Of a DNA stretch of 64,000 bases, positions 1 to 13,597 are shown piece by piece; positions within the stretch are counted from its first letter, which is position 1; every line of letters starts with the position of its first letter. The notes under the pieces are model-generated. The model ran no database searches. It had not been told where the DNA came from and saw nothing but the letters and a program-made list of their open reading frames with translations. The translations under genes and the position numbers were made by a program. Origin of the DNA: Procambarus clarkii (taxonomy: Eukaryota > Arthropoda > Malacostraca > Decapoda > Cambaridae); the NCBI RefSeq assembly GCF_040958095.1, contig NC_091188.1:41531776-41595775 (forward strand), given 5' to 3'.

Positions 1-2364
1 TAGACAGGTTGGGGTAGGCCTTTCAAGAATTAATAGGCCAAGGATGTAAAAATTATTTTTATTTATAACAAGTATTTTTTGCAACATGCACATGTTACAA
101 AGCAAGCATAGACTTAACATTTATATCGTACAATATTTATGCTTTATTATATCCCCATTATATCACAATTATTTCTCAATCACTGAGTTGGAAAATTTAC
201 ACAAAAAATACAAAGCCCTTAACACTGTTTCATGAAGAAATTATACTAATGACTTGGAAATCTTTGTCACGTTATGAAGAGAGCAAGTTATAACTTAAGT
301 CAAGAATTTCCCTGCAACAAATAACCATTATATCAATCATTCTAAATATATAAAACTAGTCTAAATAAATTTGTCGAGTTCCTATTATACCAACCAGAAG
401 TCTCAATCATCTAAGGCTTCCTAGTACTTGTGGTATGTGACAAATAGCTAATGTTTGTTAGTGATGAAATTTCAGTTTGACTGTTACCCCTGCATGTACT
501 TTCTGTAAACAAAGCAAAAAAATAAAGATTCACTCTTAACACTGACGTTTAAATTCTGCTAGCTATTCAAGCTATGAAGAAATATCTTTCACCTTTTTAT
601 CTAAAATCTTAAAATGAAGTGTAGCAGCTGTCATCACAACCTGCATTAGCCAGAACACTATATACTGACTAAACCATTTAAGGCATTAATCACATCAAAT
701 GGTAATGCATACACTAGATGCAAAAAGCCTTTACTTAAAAGTTTTTATATTGTGCATTCATTTTAGAATAATGTATACATGCCGAGCCTACCACAAGCAA
801 TTTAATTCATTCACTCTTAGCTGTTATCACCAAAAGCATATTCAGTGTAAATGTGTAAATTGTCATATGCTCATATTGTCTTATGACTGTCATAATCAGA
901 ATTTTCCACTATTAATACATTGTAAAATGTATTGAGTTGCATCAATTGCACCATGCTAGAGTCCTGCATACAACATGCCACCTTGTGCATGAAACATAAC
1001 TAATCCACACCACTGCTTTAGGAAATGAAAACTGCAATTTTATACTTTAAATTTTGTTCTTGAACCATTACTGAATATACTGTGAAGAGCAATAACATTA
1101 TAAACATTATTTCCAATTACAATAATTAATTAAACTGCAACAGCTGCTGTTGTCCGTTCTAGTAGTACAAGAAGAATATCCTAGTATCATTCTATAAATA
1201 AGAAAATATATGTATATATATATATATATAGGTATACAGTATATATAAGTATATTAGGCATGTAATTAATGACAGCAACTAAATTTTTTTTGGTGCCGAG
1301 TTGAGTGCTTTACAAAAGATCAAATGCAGCAAACCATCAGAGGAAGAGTACTAGAATTCTCTCAGCAAAATTACATTTTGCTATATGTATTTCAGCTTTC
1401 AACTTTTAAGAAAATGCAACCTGCCATCAATGCACTCATTTCATACACATCTCGAGTAATACTTTCTCATTTCCACATGTACCCCACCAACTGTATATCA
1501 CAAACCCAACTATGTGACCCATACCATGGAAGCATCAACTCAGCCATGCACAATCAATTTCCTGTGTTTACATTATTATTTAGAACGCTGATCTAAAAAC
1601 TATATCTTTAATGCTTCCTTGATAATATCAATTTTTAACTTTAATAATTATGCTTTACTATCTCAAACCCACTACTGACACTAGCATACGCACCCCCAAG
1701 GTTAAGCCATGTACGTCTCACATGTACGAAGTACCTTTGGCAAGTCTTTGTTATGAACATTGGTTCAAAATTCTTGTGCCTGTCAAGATCTTTAAGTCAC
1801 TAATGCATTGTCTGTAATAAGTTAGTATAATACAGTACAAGTAAAATATAAAAAAGCTTCACATTCACAAGTAAAGGACCGAGCTAAATAAACAAGAAGT
1901 TGATTTATAAAGCAGAAGACACAAAAGATGCACAAGTTGCATAAAAAAAAAATTTATCTTCCACCAGTCACAAGATATCACACTAATGAAATAAATGAAT
2001 GAAATAAAGAATGTAATATTTTAATACAATTTCACTTGCAAATTAACACCTGTAGAACATAACTCCTCACTTTGAATTACTCAATTCAGGGATACTGCTG
2101 TTATCCTTTCAACTTTTATAAAATATACATTATTAAATGATAAAATTTAATACGGTAATTGAATCATTGTTATCATATGTTTACACTCGTACCACAAGAG
2201 CCATTAACGCAAACACACATGCTCACATATGCAACCTTTTAATCCTGAAGTGAAGTGTAGAGAAAAGGTTCTCGACTCCCTGGCGTAAACATAGAGAAGA
2301 GTCGTCGGAAGAGTGTGACAGCCGAGACAACATGATCGGCATAGGAGGGCTGGTAGTAAGGCTG
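1..2364 (-). other. LAMTOR1 3' UTR / downstream flank; no gene seen
   Basis: AT-rich sequence with stops in all frames and only short spurious open frames. On the minus strand, possible polyadenylation signals are an ATTAAA at 2151-2146 and AATAAA at 148-143 and 63-58. I cannot tell which is used. A short (TA)n tract lies near 1212-1232. No transposon was recognised here. Confidence 0.5.
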
Positions 2365-2457
2365 TCAGGGTATTCCAAATGGAACAACTAAATCTTCTTT
2401 ATGCTCCACTTTAATGTGCATTAATGCTGCTACCACTTTCTGGGCTGAAGTAGTCAT
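2365..2457 (-). CDS. LAMTOR1: LAMTOR1 coding exon 6 (C terminus and stop)
   Basis: Acceptor TTTCCAG|, 30 codons plus TGA at 2367-2365. Encodes MTTSAQKVVAALMHIKVEHK and then EDLVVPFGIP. The (D/E)HKE-(D/E)LVV-x-FGIP end is conserved in the family. A long GTGA microsatellite lies 33 nt upstream of the acceptor. Confidence 0.92.
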   Translation of the reverse strand: MTTSAQKVVAALMHIKVEHKEDLVVPFGIP

Positions 2458-5400
2458 CTGGAAATGAGTTGCAATTTAGTTGAATGCAAGTGAGTGAGTG
2501 AGTGAGTGAGTGAGTGAGTGAGTGAGTGAGTGAGTGAGTGAGTGAGTGAGTGAGTTTGTTTCATGTGCATATGCAAGCAAAATGACCTTTCACCTGCTCA
2601 ATAACACTTGTACAGTGAGGGAATTGGCAAGTATGGGTTAGATGAGGATCTAGAAGGCTTTTGAAGACTAGTCAATAGATAAATATTCTATCTGATGCCA
2701 TAACAGTAAGGTCACTGATAACATTTAAGTACAAGGCAAGGTCTAAATTACACTAAAGAAAGCCCCAAGCCATTATGAGGATAAGGATTTTGAAAAGGAT
2801 GGAGGAAATGAATGGTGCCCAATCACTTAGATGGTCGGGGATTGAACGCCAACCTGCAAGAAGCGAGGCGGTCACATTAGTCCAGTCCAAATGGTTGGAC
2901 TGTACAGTATAAGCACAAGTTTTACCTAACTTTTTGTAGATTCATTCAGTTATCCCCTAAGGAAAGTTCCACTGCATATTTGGACATGATCATGAACAGT
3001 GTGGCATGAGCATATAAGGTGCCACGGGGGTTTCACTGAAAATCACCCAATCCAGCCCAAAAAAGTGCATTAGTAAAACGTAAAACATTTCCATGGTCTG
3101 CCCTGGCATCACAAGTGTCCGTCAAAGACGGGCCCCCCAATAGTAGCTTATTTGCATGCCCAGGAACATAACCACCCACCTCCAGGAGGCAACACCATGT
3201 GCACCAGCCAAAATGCATCACGTCTGCAGATGCCTTCCCGGCTGTGGACACAACCATGGGTATGGATGACATGCCCGTGTGGAGGCAAAAGAAATCAAAG
3301 ATTAGTCAAAACAGTCCAGCCAAACCAAAGATGCCATATGCACATCCCTGCAATTTTTATATGGGACTCTGTTGGGAGAGACCAACCACAAGCACATTAG
3401 ATTGGAGGACCAAAACCCAAATCCAGAAGAGAGGCTACAATTGAGATGGATGCATGCCTCTATCTCAAGAAGCAGACCACTAGAGAAATGACCAAGTAAA
3501 ACTTTAATTGCTCAGAATCAGAGATTTGATGAAGCATTATCCAACTGCTGCCATTTCTTCAACAGGAAAGAGGACATATTACATAGTCTGAGATTAGTAT
3601 TCTTATTTAGCTTGGCAAAGGCAAGAGATAAAGCCATATCCAACAGAAAATGTGCCAAGAAACAAAATGAGTCAAGGGCCAGAGACCACCACAACCTCAA
3701 ACCCTAAAGACCAAAGAGGGTGCAGAAGCACGAGAAAATTCAAGCCCACTGGGGGCACGCAGCTAATAGTGTCAATAAAGAGCTGACCACTGCAGAAAGT
3801 GGGAAAGTGCCTTCAGTCAAACCTGGTTGAAAGGGAAACCATGCCAGCAAAGTTCAGGCAGTTAAGCTAATGCTTTAGATCCCGAGTGGACAATCTCTCT
3901 TTATTTTTCCTTATATTCTTCGCATAAAGTGAAAGAAAAGGAAACACACTTACATACACATTAATTTTTCAAAAGAAGTGTTGAGACTCAGCAAGACATG
4001 TACATATGCAATTTGTTGCCAACTGACAGGTGGAGTCAGTTCGGAAGATGCAAGTCATTGGAAACAATACACTATATATTCTTCAAATGGCATCAAATAG
4101 CATTTTTTACTAAAACAAAAATATATTATGTAGAAAAATCTAAATATTTACTTACCTTTAAAGTGAGTTTCCACTTGTGTTCACCTAGTTGTTCACCTAG
4201 TTGTGTTTTGCGGGGGGCTGAGCTTTGCTCTTTCGGCCCGCCTCTCAACTGTCAATCAACTGTTTACCATTTTTTTTCCCACACCACACACACACACACA
4301 CCCCAGGAAGCAGCCCATGACAGCTGACTAACTCCCAGGTACCTATTTACTGCTAGATAACAGGGGCATTCAGGGTGAAAGAAACTTTGCCCATTTGCTT
4401 TTGCCTGGTGTGGGAATCGAACCCGGGCCACAGAATTACGAGTCCTACGCGCTATCCACCAAGCCCCTAAGGGTATCAACTTGTGTTGATACCCTTGAGT
4501 GGTAAAATTAGGTATCTGTGCTATTGAATGAATTTGCTTATATAAAGAACTACTACAACTAAAAAAAAAAAAAATATTACTTGTAGATACGAGAAAGTGG
4601 TGGTAGCAGTCATATTGCCTAGTTAAGCTAGTAAGAGTATGCCCACTCATATTCCATCGCTAATTCCACTTTTATCAATAGTTAACCTAATAACCCATCC
4701 CACATATGTATTTATTTAAATGAAATGACAATATTTAGATTCATCTGTGACAATTATTAACACTTTCGCGCTTTATATTAGAGATAACTCGTCACCGTTT
4801 TCTCTTACGATTCCGCATAACTGCCTACTTTTCTCGTCCATCGAAAAAATATTTCTATAAATTCCATTTTTTAACCGAAATGGATGGGGATACTTTTGTT
4901 TTGTAGAGAATTTATTTGCGAATGTTTTGGTACCAGAATGAATATTATATCACATAAACTTCTATGAGTAAAAAAAAAAATACACAAAGTATGTTTGGGG
5001 GTGTGGCGAGCGTGTGGCAGTGGGTTCCCTTTAGCCGTTGATATATCCAACACGTGGGAAATATTTGTATTTGTTATGTATATGTCTGTGTAGGGAATTT
5101 TACTGCCATCACTGTCATACAAATTATAAAATGTTTCAACAAATATAAACATGACAAACATCAAACGAACGAAAACAATGCGTTCGTTTCTGCCGCGAAC
5201 GCATACTGAGCGACGTGGTTCTATATTTGGCGCTTCTCTTACACATGCTTTGTACAAATGTTATACAGTTCATCTTATAGAAAATTTTATTGCGAACACA
5301 TTGGTATAAAAAAGAAATACGTACATAGAAAAGTAGGGTCAGGAAACGTATAAACTTTCCAAGCATGATTTCCCCCCTGTGTTTTCGCCAGTGCGCTCGC

Positions 5401-8400
5401 GACTAACTACTCTCCACTTCACACACTCTTGCGGGTGGGCAATTACCTATATTAAACATTCATATGCATATGTCCGTGTAGAGAATTTTATTGCGATTCC
5501 AATGATACCAAAATTAGCGATGTAGGACAACTGTAGGCTTCGCAACTATTAAGAGAGTGGAAACATTTTGTTGCTGTTTGGCGCTCTCGGCGAGTGATCT
5601 GCATAGTTTTTTATTTGGTGTTGATACTCCTTATGCTTGGGCGGCATTTTATAGGTATGCTCTTATAGACAATTTCATTGCGAACACAGTGATACCAAAT
5701 TTAAATACGTGCGCCTTCAATTATTGTCAGGACAGTCAAAAGAGTGTACACTTTTTGGTCTTACCTGGTAGGCGCGCGAAGTGCCGAAAGCATCTGGGGT
5801 ATTGTTTTTTTTTGAGCGCCGAGAGCGCGAAAGTGTTAAGGGTCCAGAATGAATGTTGTCACCATTTCATGTTTGTATTTACAGTTATTTGGTGTAGGTC
5901 ACAGTAATTTAACATTTTCTGCAACAGTTAACTACTTCTGTGGTCTACCTCCTCAAGCCAAACACAGCAGCCAAATATCTTTGGTACTCAAAATTTGAAT
6001 CAGTAATATTGTTTATATGAAAATTAACAAAAAAAGTCCTATAATGAATCAACACCAAACAAGGCCCTAAACCCGAGCCCGAAATGCTACACGTACTAGT
6101 GGCTGTACAAGAATGTAAAAACTCTTGTATATATAAATACTGTAAATAAAAAAAAAAAAACAGTGGGTCGAGTTATTCGTTGTCTAGCACATTATTGACA
6201 TTCTCTGCAAGATATGGCTTTGTATTAATATTATTGTCATTATTATATTATGATGGAACTCATAACTCGAGTTAAGGACTTGATGCTGGGATGACTGGTC
6301 ATTCAGCATTGGAAAGTCTGTACTAAAACATGATGGATAACAAATGCATGGATTGCATTAAACGTCTTGGCACGATCACTTTCACAAACCAACCACTTCG
6401 GTCCTGGGTTGAGAATTACCTACAACTATCTGCCTAGGCATGAAGAGTCTGAAATGTTCCTTCATTCAATTTTCTAATGTACTGTATCAGCACTTCAATC
6501 TAATATAGAATAAAAATAACCAATCAAAGGCTTATTTAAACAAACATTATTAGTGTTTAGACCTTATTGAGAATCTTGTGCAAATTTGTACCTGTAAGGA
6601 ACAAATTATTTTTAATTACATTAAAAAATCTTGCTTCCCACTGCACTTACCAAATTTAAATCTGCCACTGAAATTGGCTGGGCAGATAGTATTCTCTCTA
6701 CAGCTGGTACATCACACAATAGTTCAGCCTCATGGTGAGTTCTGCTGGGAATCTGAAAGCAAAATTTTTCAAGTTAATAACAACAAATTAATTAATTTAT
6801 TGGCAAGAATTTTCTAATAAACCCAATTCCCACGTGACCATTCACTTGGCAATTACTAAAAGCCGAATTAATTTCACCATGCTCATTATTCAACTCAGAA
6901 TTTGTGCTCATGTAAATCTTCATATATCTTAGACATATGCTCTTCATGCATTGTTCCTTCAGGAAAACTTCCTATCCTAGGTGGAATGGTTACATGTAAA
7001 GCTGCATTTATACATTTGAAGTCCCTTGAAACATTAGGGACTTGCAGGCGAAGAGTCACAATAACGTGGCTAAAGTAAGTTGACCAGACCACACACTAGA
7101 AGGTGAAGGGACGACGACATTTCGGTCCGGCCTGGACCATTCTCAAGTCGATTGTGAAGAGGAAGTAGATGCAGGCAATAAATAGGCTAGAGAGAGGTGA
7201 GGAGCAAAGTGTAGTAGAGGAGATAGTAGTAGGAATAAGAACTGCAGAGGGCCTATTGGCCCATACGAGGCAGCTCCTATTATAACCACCGAATGAGAAG
7301 AAGATAGTACAATACAATACAATACAATTTTATTTAGGTAAGGTACATACATACAATAAATTTTTACAAGGATTGGTTGACTTATAGGTAGAGCTAGTAC
7401 ATACAATGCCTAAAGCCACTATTACGCAAAGCGTTTCGGGCATGATAGGAATGAGAAGAGAATAGTAAGGGAACGTAAAGAAAACAAAAAACAGAGAAGA
7501 GAGAAGAATCAATTAAGGACTTGAATAGTACCAGACATCTTTGGCGTCAAGTCATAAAACAAGGCATTTCTCTCAAAAAAAAAAATAAAACAAGTAGTTT
7601 GACATGCAATATATTTATAAGCATATAACTACCTCTAGCAAGCATACAAAAGTGAAAATCCAAATCAAGTAACGTGAATGTTAGACACAAACACATTCAA
7701 AGAGGAAAGAAGCCCCCCTTTTATATCCCTCCATGTGGTAGTGTATGTGTGAGTGACTATAACCAAACACATTACTGTATAACATCCTCATCATTACCCA
7801 ATTTTCCCCCTCCCCCCCCCCCACTCTTCTCATGGAATGGGGGAAGCATCAGTCTAGAAATTACAGTAGAGTAAGAGTTTAAATTATTAGATATACAGTA
7901 CAGTATTTATTTGCAGGAATATGAGCTCGCCCCAATTTCAGTTTGCAGCAAGTTTTGGACACAGTTCATACAAAAATATTTGCACCATGATTTTAAATCG
8001 AACCCTGAAGTTCAGCTATCACTTTAAAACACCAATTGTATTCACATCCAAAATTACTAACACAAACTTTTATGGCTTAATAAATTCCCATTCAAAATTA
8101 CTATATTAACAGAGTATGTTATTCTTTAGAGGCAAGGTTTGTGGCAGAATTTTTTATTTTAAATAAGCATGCAGAGCTGCATGGAAAAGTTATGGGCTGA
8201 TAGTAATATGTATACAGTATTGTCTCTCCCAAGACTTTCCAACAATGCCAGGCATTGAAATTGCTGTTTACGTTACATTTTTGGTAAAAAAATTTATCAT
8301 GCAGCAGTTTCAAAAGCCATAGGAAGAGCTACAGTTGCAGGCCATGCAAACCAATAAAATAGAGCATATTAAGCAACATTAAAAATACTTACCTCAGAAA

Positions 8401-11400
8401 GGCAAAGTAATCTAACAATTTACCTTTTGTGGTGGTACAGTATTGAGGCGTTGATTATACGTCCGCACCCTGTCTATGTACTCGTGCTGTTCTAAGGTGT
8501 GGCAGTCCAGAGCTCCCACATCAATAATGTTGCTGTAATATAGCAACATCATTAATGTTAAGATTATAAAAATCTTTTTATTTACTTTCCCAGCTTCCTC
8601 CCAATTATTTAAAAAAACCTTCATTAAAAAACTGGCGATGAATGTAATGAAATGCCATTTTCTAGGGAACCCCAGAGGCTCTCTGAAGCTATCCAGACTG
8701 ATATGTGCTATAATTAATTGAGAACATCAGTTATGGGAGTTCTTGCCTACCGGGGACCACGAGCCAGAACCTGGGCCCCCTCAGAGGCACAGGGAGCAAT
8801 AGCCATATGAACACTTCATTTAGAATATGTCATGTCTGACATTGACTGGGAAAAGCACCCAGAAAGGTAGGAGAACCAATACAAACCCTCTACTGGTGAA
8901 AATTGCAACCCATGTCCAAAAAGAGCCAAAGAACTCCCCCAAATAAATACAAACAAGCAAATCGTCATCCAACTAGTGTGCCCGCTCGTTAGTGCCCCCG
9001 GCTTCCCTGAAAAGGGGGGGGGGGGGAGAGAAGCCTGCTCAGGCGAGTCGGCAGCTCAACCCTCCAGATCGTAGAATGATGACAACTGCTGACTGGAGGG
9101 AGGGAAGGAGGGAGGAAGGGAGGGAAGGAGGGAGGAAGAGAGGGAAGGAGGGAGGAAGGGAGAGAAGGAGGGAGGAAGGGAGAGAAGGAGGGAGGAAGGG
9201 AGAGAAGGAGGGAGGAAGGGAGAGAAGGAGGGAGGAAGGGAGGGTGTCAAGAAGCCTCTGGGTCTCAACCAGAAAATGGCATTTCATTACTTTCAATGGT
9301 AGTTTTCTGTGGGGAGCCCCATTGGCTCCCTGAAGCTAACTACCCACAGGTAAGTAAAATTGAGTCAAAGCAACACAAGTCTAGAGAGGGCCTGAAACGT
9401 TGACAAGATACTGGCGTCCAGGACCCTGTTTGATTTACAAAACCCTTGTGCCCGAATGCCAACCCAAGAAATATTCCCAAAGACAGCAGCGAGAGCAGCA
9501 TATTTCCTCACATCATGGGCACGAGAGTAGACTGCAGGCTGGCTAGACTTGATAACCTTGCAGACAACCCGAGACACACGAGCCCTGGAACAGGGAACCA
9601 GGGAAACCGGATCAATCCAGAGCACATCCACTGTCACTGAACCAGTGGCCCGCACGAGTGTCGTAAAACCGCAACCGGACACAAAACATGATGCATTCCT
9701 AGCTTAACCAACCAAGCTTCAACAACCCACGGAACCCTTCGGAAGCCAGCCGTCTCATTCTTCGCCAGAAAAGAAGGAGAGGGCTACAAACTAACAAATC
9801 GACCCCTAGGACCAAAGAGCAGAAACACCTGCGCCAGAGAAGAGCATGAAGCTCCCCAACCAAACTCCCATAGGCTAAAGCCATCAAAAACAAAGCTTTC
9901 ATAAAATAGTCATGAACCGAAAGGGCCACCCAGAAACAAACTGAGAGGAGAGGAACGAGAGCACCTGGTCCAAAGAAGAAGGCTCCTTCTCGAGAAGAAG
10001 CTGGACCTGTGCCGGACCTGTGAGTTGGTCATCCGAAAGGAGGGGCAAGGAATCAAATGGTTCAGATGGGACAAGTCCAGAATGAACCGAAGATCCGCAC
10101 AGTCCTGTTTCGGAACTGGAAACAAGTGGGAAACCACTTTGAGAGACGAAGTCGTTTTGACCACACTCAAGCGAACCCACTCCAAGACGACCAGACAAAG
10201 ACACAGGGAAGAAGCTTGACATACCAGCCCCAAACCTGCCAATGGAGGATGAGCCGCCCAATGTCGCCACAAGCCGGTAGAGACGACCTAGTAAGCCCAC
10301 AAATTGTATGTGGGGGCGGGTGAAGGGGTGTGTGTAGGCAAGGGGGAACAAGTCAGACAACACCTGTACAGCAGGGGTGTGGGGGAGGGGGTAGTATGTA
10401 TGAAGGGGGGGGGAAGGAGTGTGTAGGGAAAGGGGAACAAGTCAGACAACATCTGTGCAGCAGGAAATCCATAAAATTAACAAAGATATTTATCACAGTC
10501 ATGCTATGCTATGATGATACATGCAAGATACATCTTAAAATGGCTGCATAATGTATACCAAAGAGTATATTATGCATATATAATGTATAGTATAAACATA
10601 CCAAACTGATCAATTATGCATTCCTTATACACTGAAGGTGGATCTACTTACAAATTTACTCTTAGTTCCGCCTTACAAACATCAAACTTTATTACCTCAA
10701 AATATTCTTTATTAACTATATTACAAAAACTAAAATTTAAGTACTTGTGTTACATATAAAGTAGGACAAGACACTGACTTTGGGAATATATATATTCATG
10801 TTCCACCATAATTCTAATAAAATTATGTCTAATATTAACAAGGTCTAATTTTAATCATGAAAATAACAAAAAATCATGCAATAACTCTTGTGTGCTACTG
10901 GTGTCAACAAAGAAGCTAACCTGGCTGTCTGCTGCAGAATGCGATTGAGAGCCGTCTGCTCATCGGATTTTTTGGTGGCAGAACTTGAATAGTGGTTGCC
11001 ATATTCACCGGTGCTGGAATATACCATCAGTTGCATTATCAAGAAAAAATATTTTGATTTAAATTAAACACCTAGATTTTTTTCAAAAGTAGAAATCAAC
11101 TTAAATTGTATTCCCACTAAAACAGAAGAAGAAAATCCATTGCTTATAAATAACCTAACACCAACACAAAAATTACATTTCATTAAAAGTGACGATGTTT
11201 CAGTATGTCTTTTAAAACCAATATACTTTCCAAACTGTTTCTACTGCTTTAATAAACATATTTTTCATGTCCACTCCTCAACATTGTGTGGTACCCACAC
11301 AACAGGGTACACACTACCATTCCTTTATGCAAATCCCAACTACATTGTACTATCATAACTTTTTTTAACGAGAGCCTTTGTTGCATCCAACAATTTCCTT

Positions 11401-13323
11401 TCTTGAATTTCTACCTTCGATTTTCCTTACATAAATTCCTTTTTATTAATCAACCCATCCAAGGGTTGCAGTCAATGCAACCCTTGGATGCAACCCATCC
11501 AAGCTGTGTCAATGTCTTTGCAATAATATAATAATCACAAAAATATGAACCTTCTTGCATTTAAAGACACTAGATGGAGTACCCAGCTGTGTTCAGGCCT
11601 CTTTTTCCCTTCCTCCCTTCTCTACCCCTCCCTACCTTTCTCCTATCTTTCTCTGCTCTACCCCATGTGTCTCCTCTCTTGCTCTCATCTCTCCCATCTT
11701 TCTTCCCAGTCTTCTCTCCCCCCTATCTCTCTCTTTGGCCTTCGCTGCCCCCTCCCCTCCCCATCTCTCTCCTTGGCCTTCTCTGCCCCCCTACCCCCCA
11801 TCTCTCCCCTCGGCCTTCTCTGCCCCTCTACCCCCCATCTCTCTCCTCGGCCTCCTCTGCCCCCCCTCCCCCCATCTCTCTCCTCGGCCTTCTCTGCCCC
11901 CCCCTCTCTCTCTCCTCGGCCTTCTCTGCCCCCCCTCTCTCTCTCCTTGGCCTTCTCTGCCCCCCCTCTCTCTCTCCTTGGCCTTCTCTGCCCCCCTCTC
12001 TCTCTCCTTGGCCTTCTCTGCCCCCCCTCTTTCTCTCCTTGGCCTTCTCTGCCCCCCCTCTCTCTCTCTCCTTGGCTTTCTCTGCCCCCCCTCTCTCTCT
12101 CTCCTTGGCTTTCTCTGCCCCCCCTCTCTCTCTCCTTGGCCTTCTCTGCCCCCTCTCTCTCTCCTTGGCCTTCTCTGTCCCCCTCTCTCTCTCCTTGGCC
12201 TTCTCTGCCCCCTCTCTCTCTCCTTGGCCTTCTCTGCCCCCCTCTCTCTCTCCTTGGCCTTCTCTGCCCCCCTCTCTCTCTCCTTGGCCTTCTCTGCCCC
12301 CCTCTCTCTCTCCTTGGCCTTCTCTGCCCCCCTCTCTCTCTCCTTGGCCTTCTCTGCCCCCCTCTCTCTCTCCTTGGCCTTCTCTGCCCTCTCTCTCTCT
12401 CCTTGGCCTTCTCTGCCCCCCTCTCTCTCTCCTTGGCCTTCTCTGCCCCCCCTCTCTCTCCTTGGTCTTCTCTGCCCCCCTCTCTCTCTCCTTGGCCTTC
12501 TCTGCCCCCTTCTCTCTCTCCTCGGCCTTCTCTGCCCCTCTCTCTCTCCTCGGCCTTCTCTGCCCCTCTCTCTCTCTCTCTCCTCGGCCTTCTCTGCCCC
12601 CCCCTCTCTCCTCGGCCTTCTCTGCCCCCCTTTCTCTCCTCGGCCCTCTCTGCCCCCCTCTCTCCTCAGCCTTCTCTGCCCCCCCCTCTCCTCGGCCTTC
12701 TCTGCCCCCCCCTCTCCTCGGCCTTCTCTGCCCCCCCCTCTCTCCTCGGCCTTCTCTGCCCCCCCCTCTCCTCGGCCTTCTCTGCCCCCCCTCCTCTCCT
12801 CGGCCTTCTCAGCCCCTCTCTCTCTCTCCCCGATCTCTCTCCTCGGCCTTCTCTGCCCCTCCCCCATCTCTCTCCTCGGCCTTCTCTGCCCCCTACCTTG
12901 AGGTTACCTTGAGGTGCTTCCGGGGCTTAGTGTCCCCGCGGCCCGGTCGTCGACCAGGCCTCCTGGTTGCTGGACTGATCAACCAGGCTGTTAGACGCGG
13001 CTGCTCGCAGCCTGATGTATGAGTCACAGCCTGGTTGATCAGGTATCCTTTGGAGGTGCTTATCCAGTTCTCTTGAACACTGTGAGGGGTCGGCCAGTTA
13101 TGCCCCTTATGTGTAGTGGAAGCCCCCAATCTCTCTCCTCGGCCTTCTGTGCCCCCTCCCCCCTCCCTGATCTCTATCCTCGGCCTTCTGTGCCCCCCCC
13201 CCCATCCCTGATCTCTCTCCTCGGCCTTCTCTGCCCCCCCCCCCCATCTCCTCGGCCTTCTCTGCTCCCCCCCCCCCATCTCTCTCCTCGGTCTTCTCGC
13301 CCACCAACTCTCTTCTCAGTATG

Positions 13324-13362
<39 letters not shown>

Positions 13363-13536
13363 GGCGATGAGTCACAATAGCGTGGCTGAAGTATGTTGAC
13401 CAGAGTTTCCTCCTCAGCTCTCTCTTGCCTATTTATTGCCTGTCCCTACCTCCTCATCACAATCGACTTGAGAATGGTCCAGGACGGACCGAAACGTCGT
13501 CGTCCCTTCAATTTCTAGTGTGTGGTCTGGTCAATA

Positions 13537-13597
<61 letters not shown>

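Larger units (their letters stand above)
8640..10290 (-). mobile_element. DIRS-type tyrosine-recombinase retrotransposon, internally deleted
   Basis: On the minus strand an RT fragment (10272-9930) is followed directly by a tyrosine recombinase region (9929-9365). The usual catalytic RT, RNase H and methyltransferase parts between them are missing. Related terminal sequence (gagcccc...ggctccctgaagcta) lies at 8650-8701 and 9318-9350. Another terminal-like piece is at 32295-32600. Frames are broken, so the element is dead. Confidence 0.7.

Noticed and set aside
11545-13022. Pro/Ser/Leu-rich and Arg/Glu-rich frames over 350 codons
   Set aside because: CT-rich minisatellite read in different frames; a SINE-like insertion is read through at the end.
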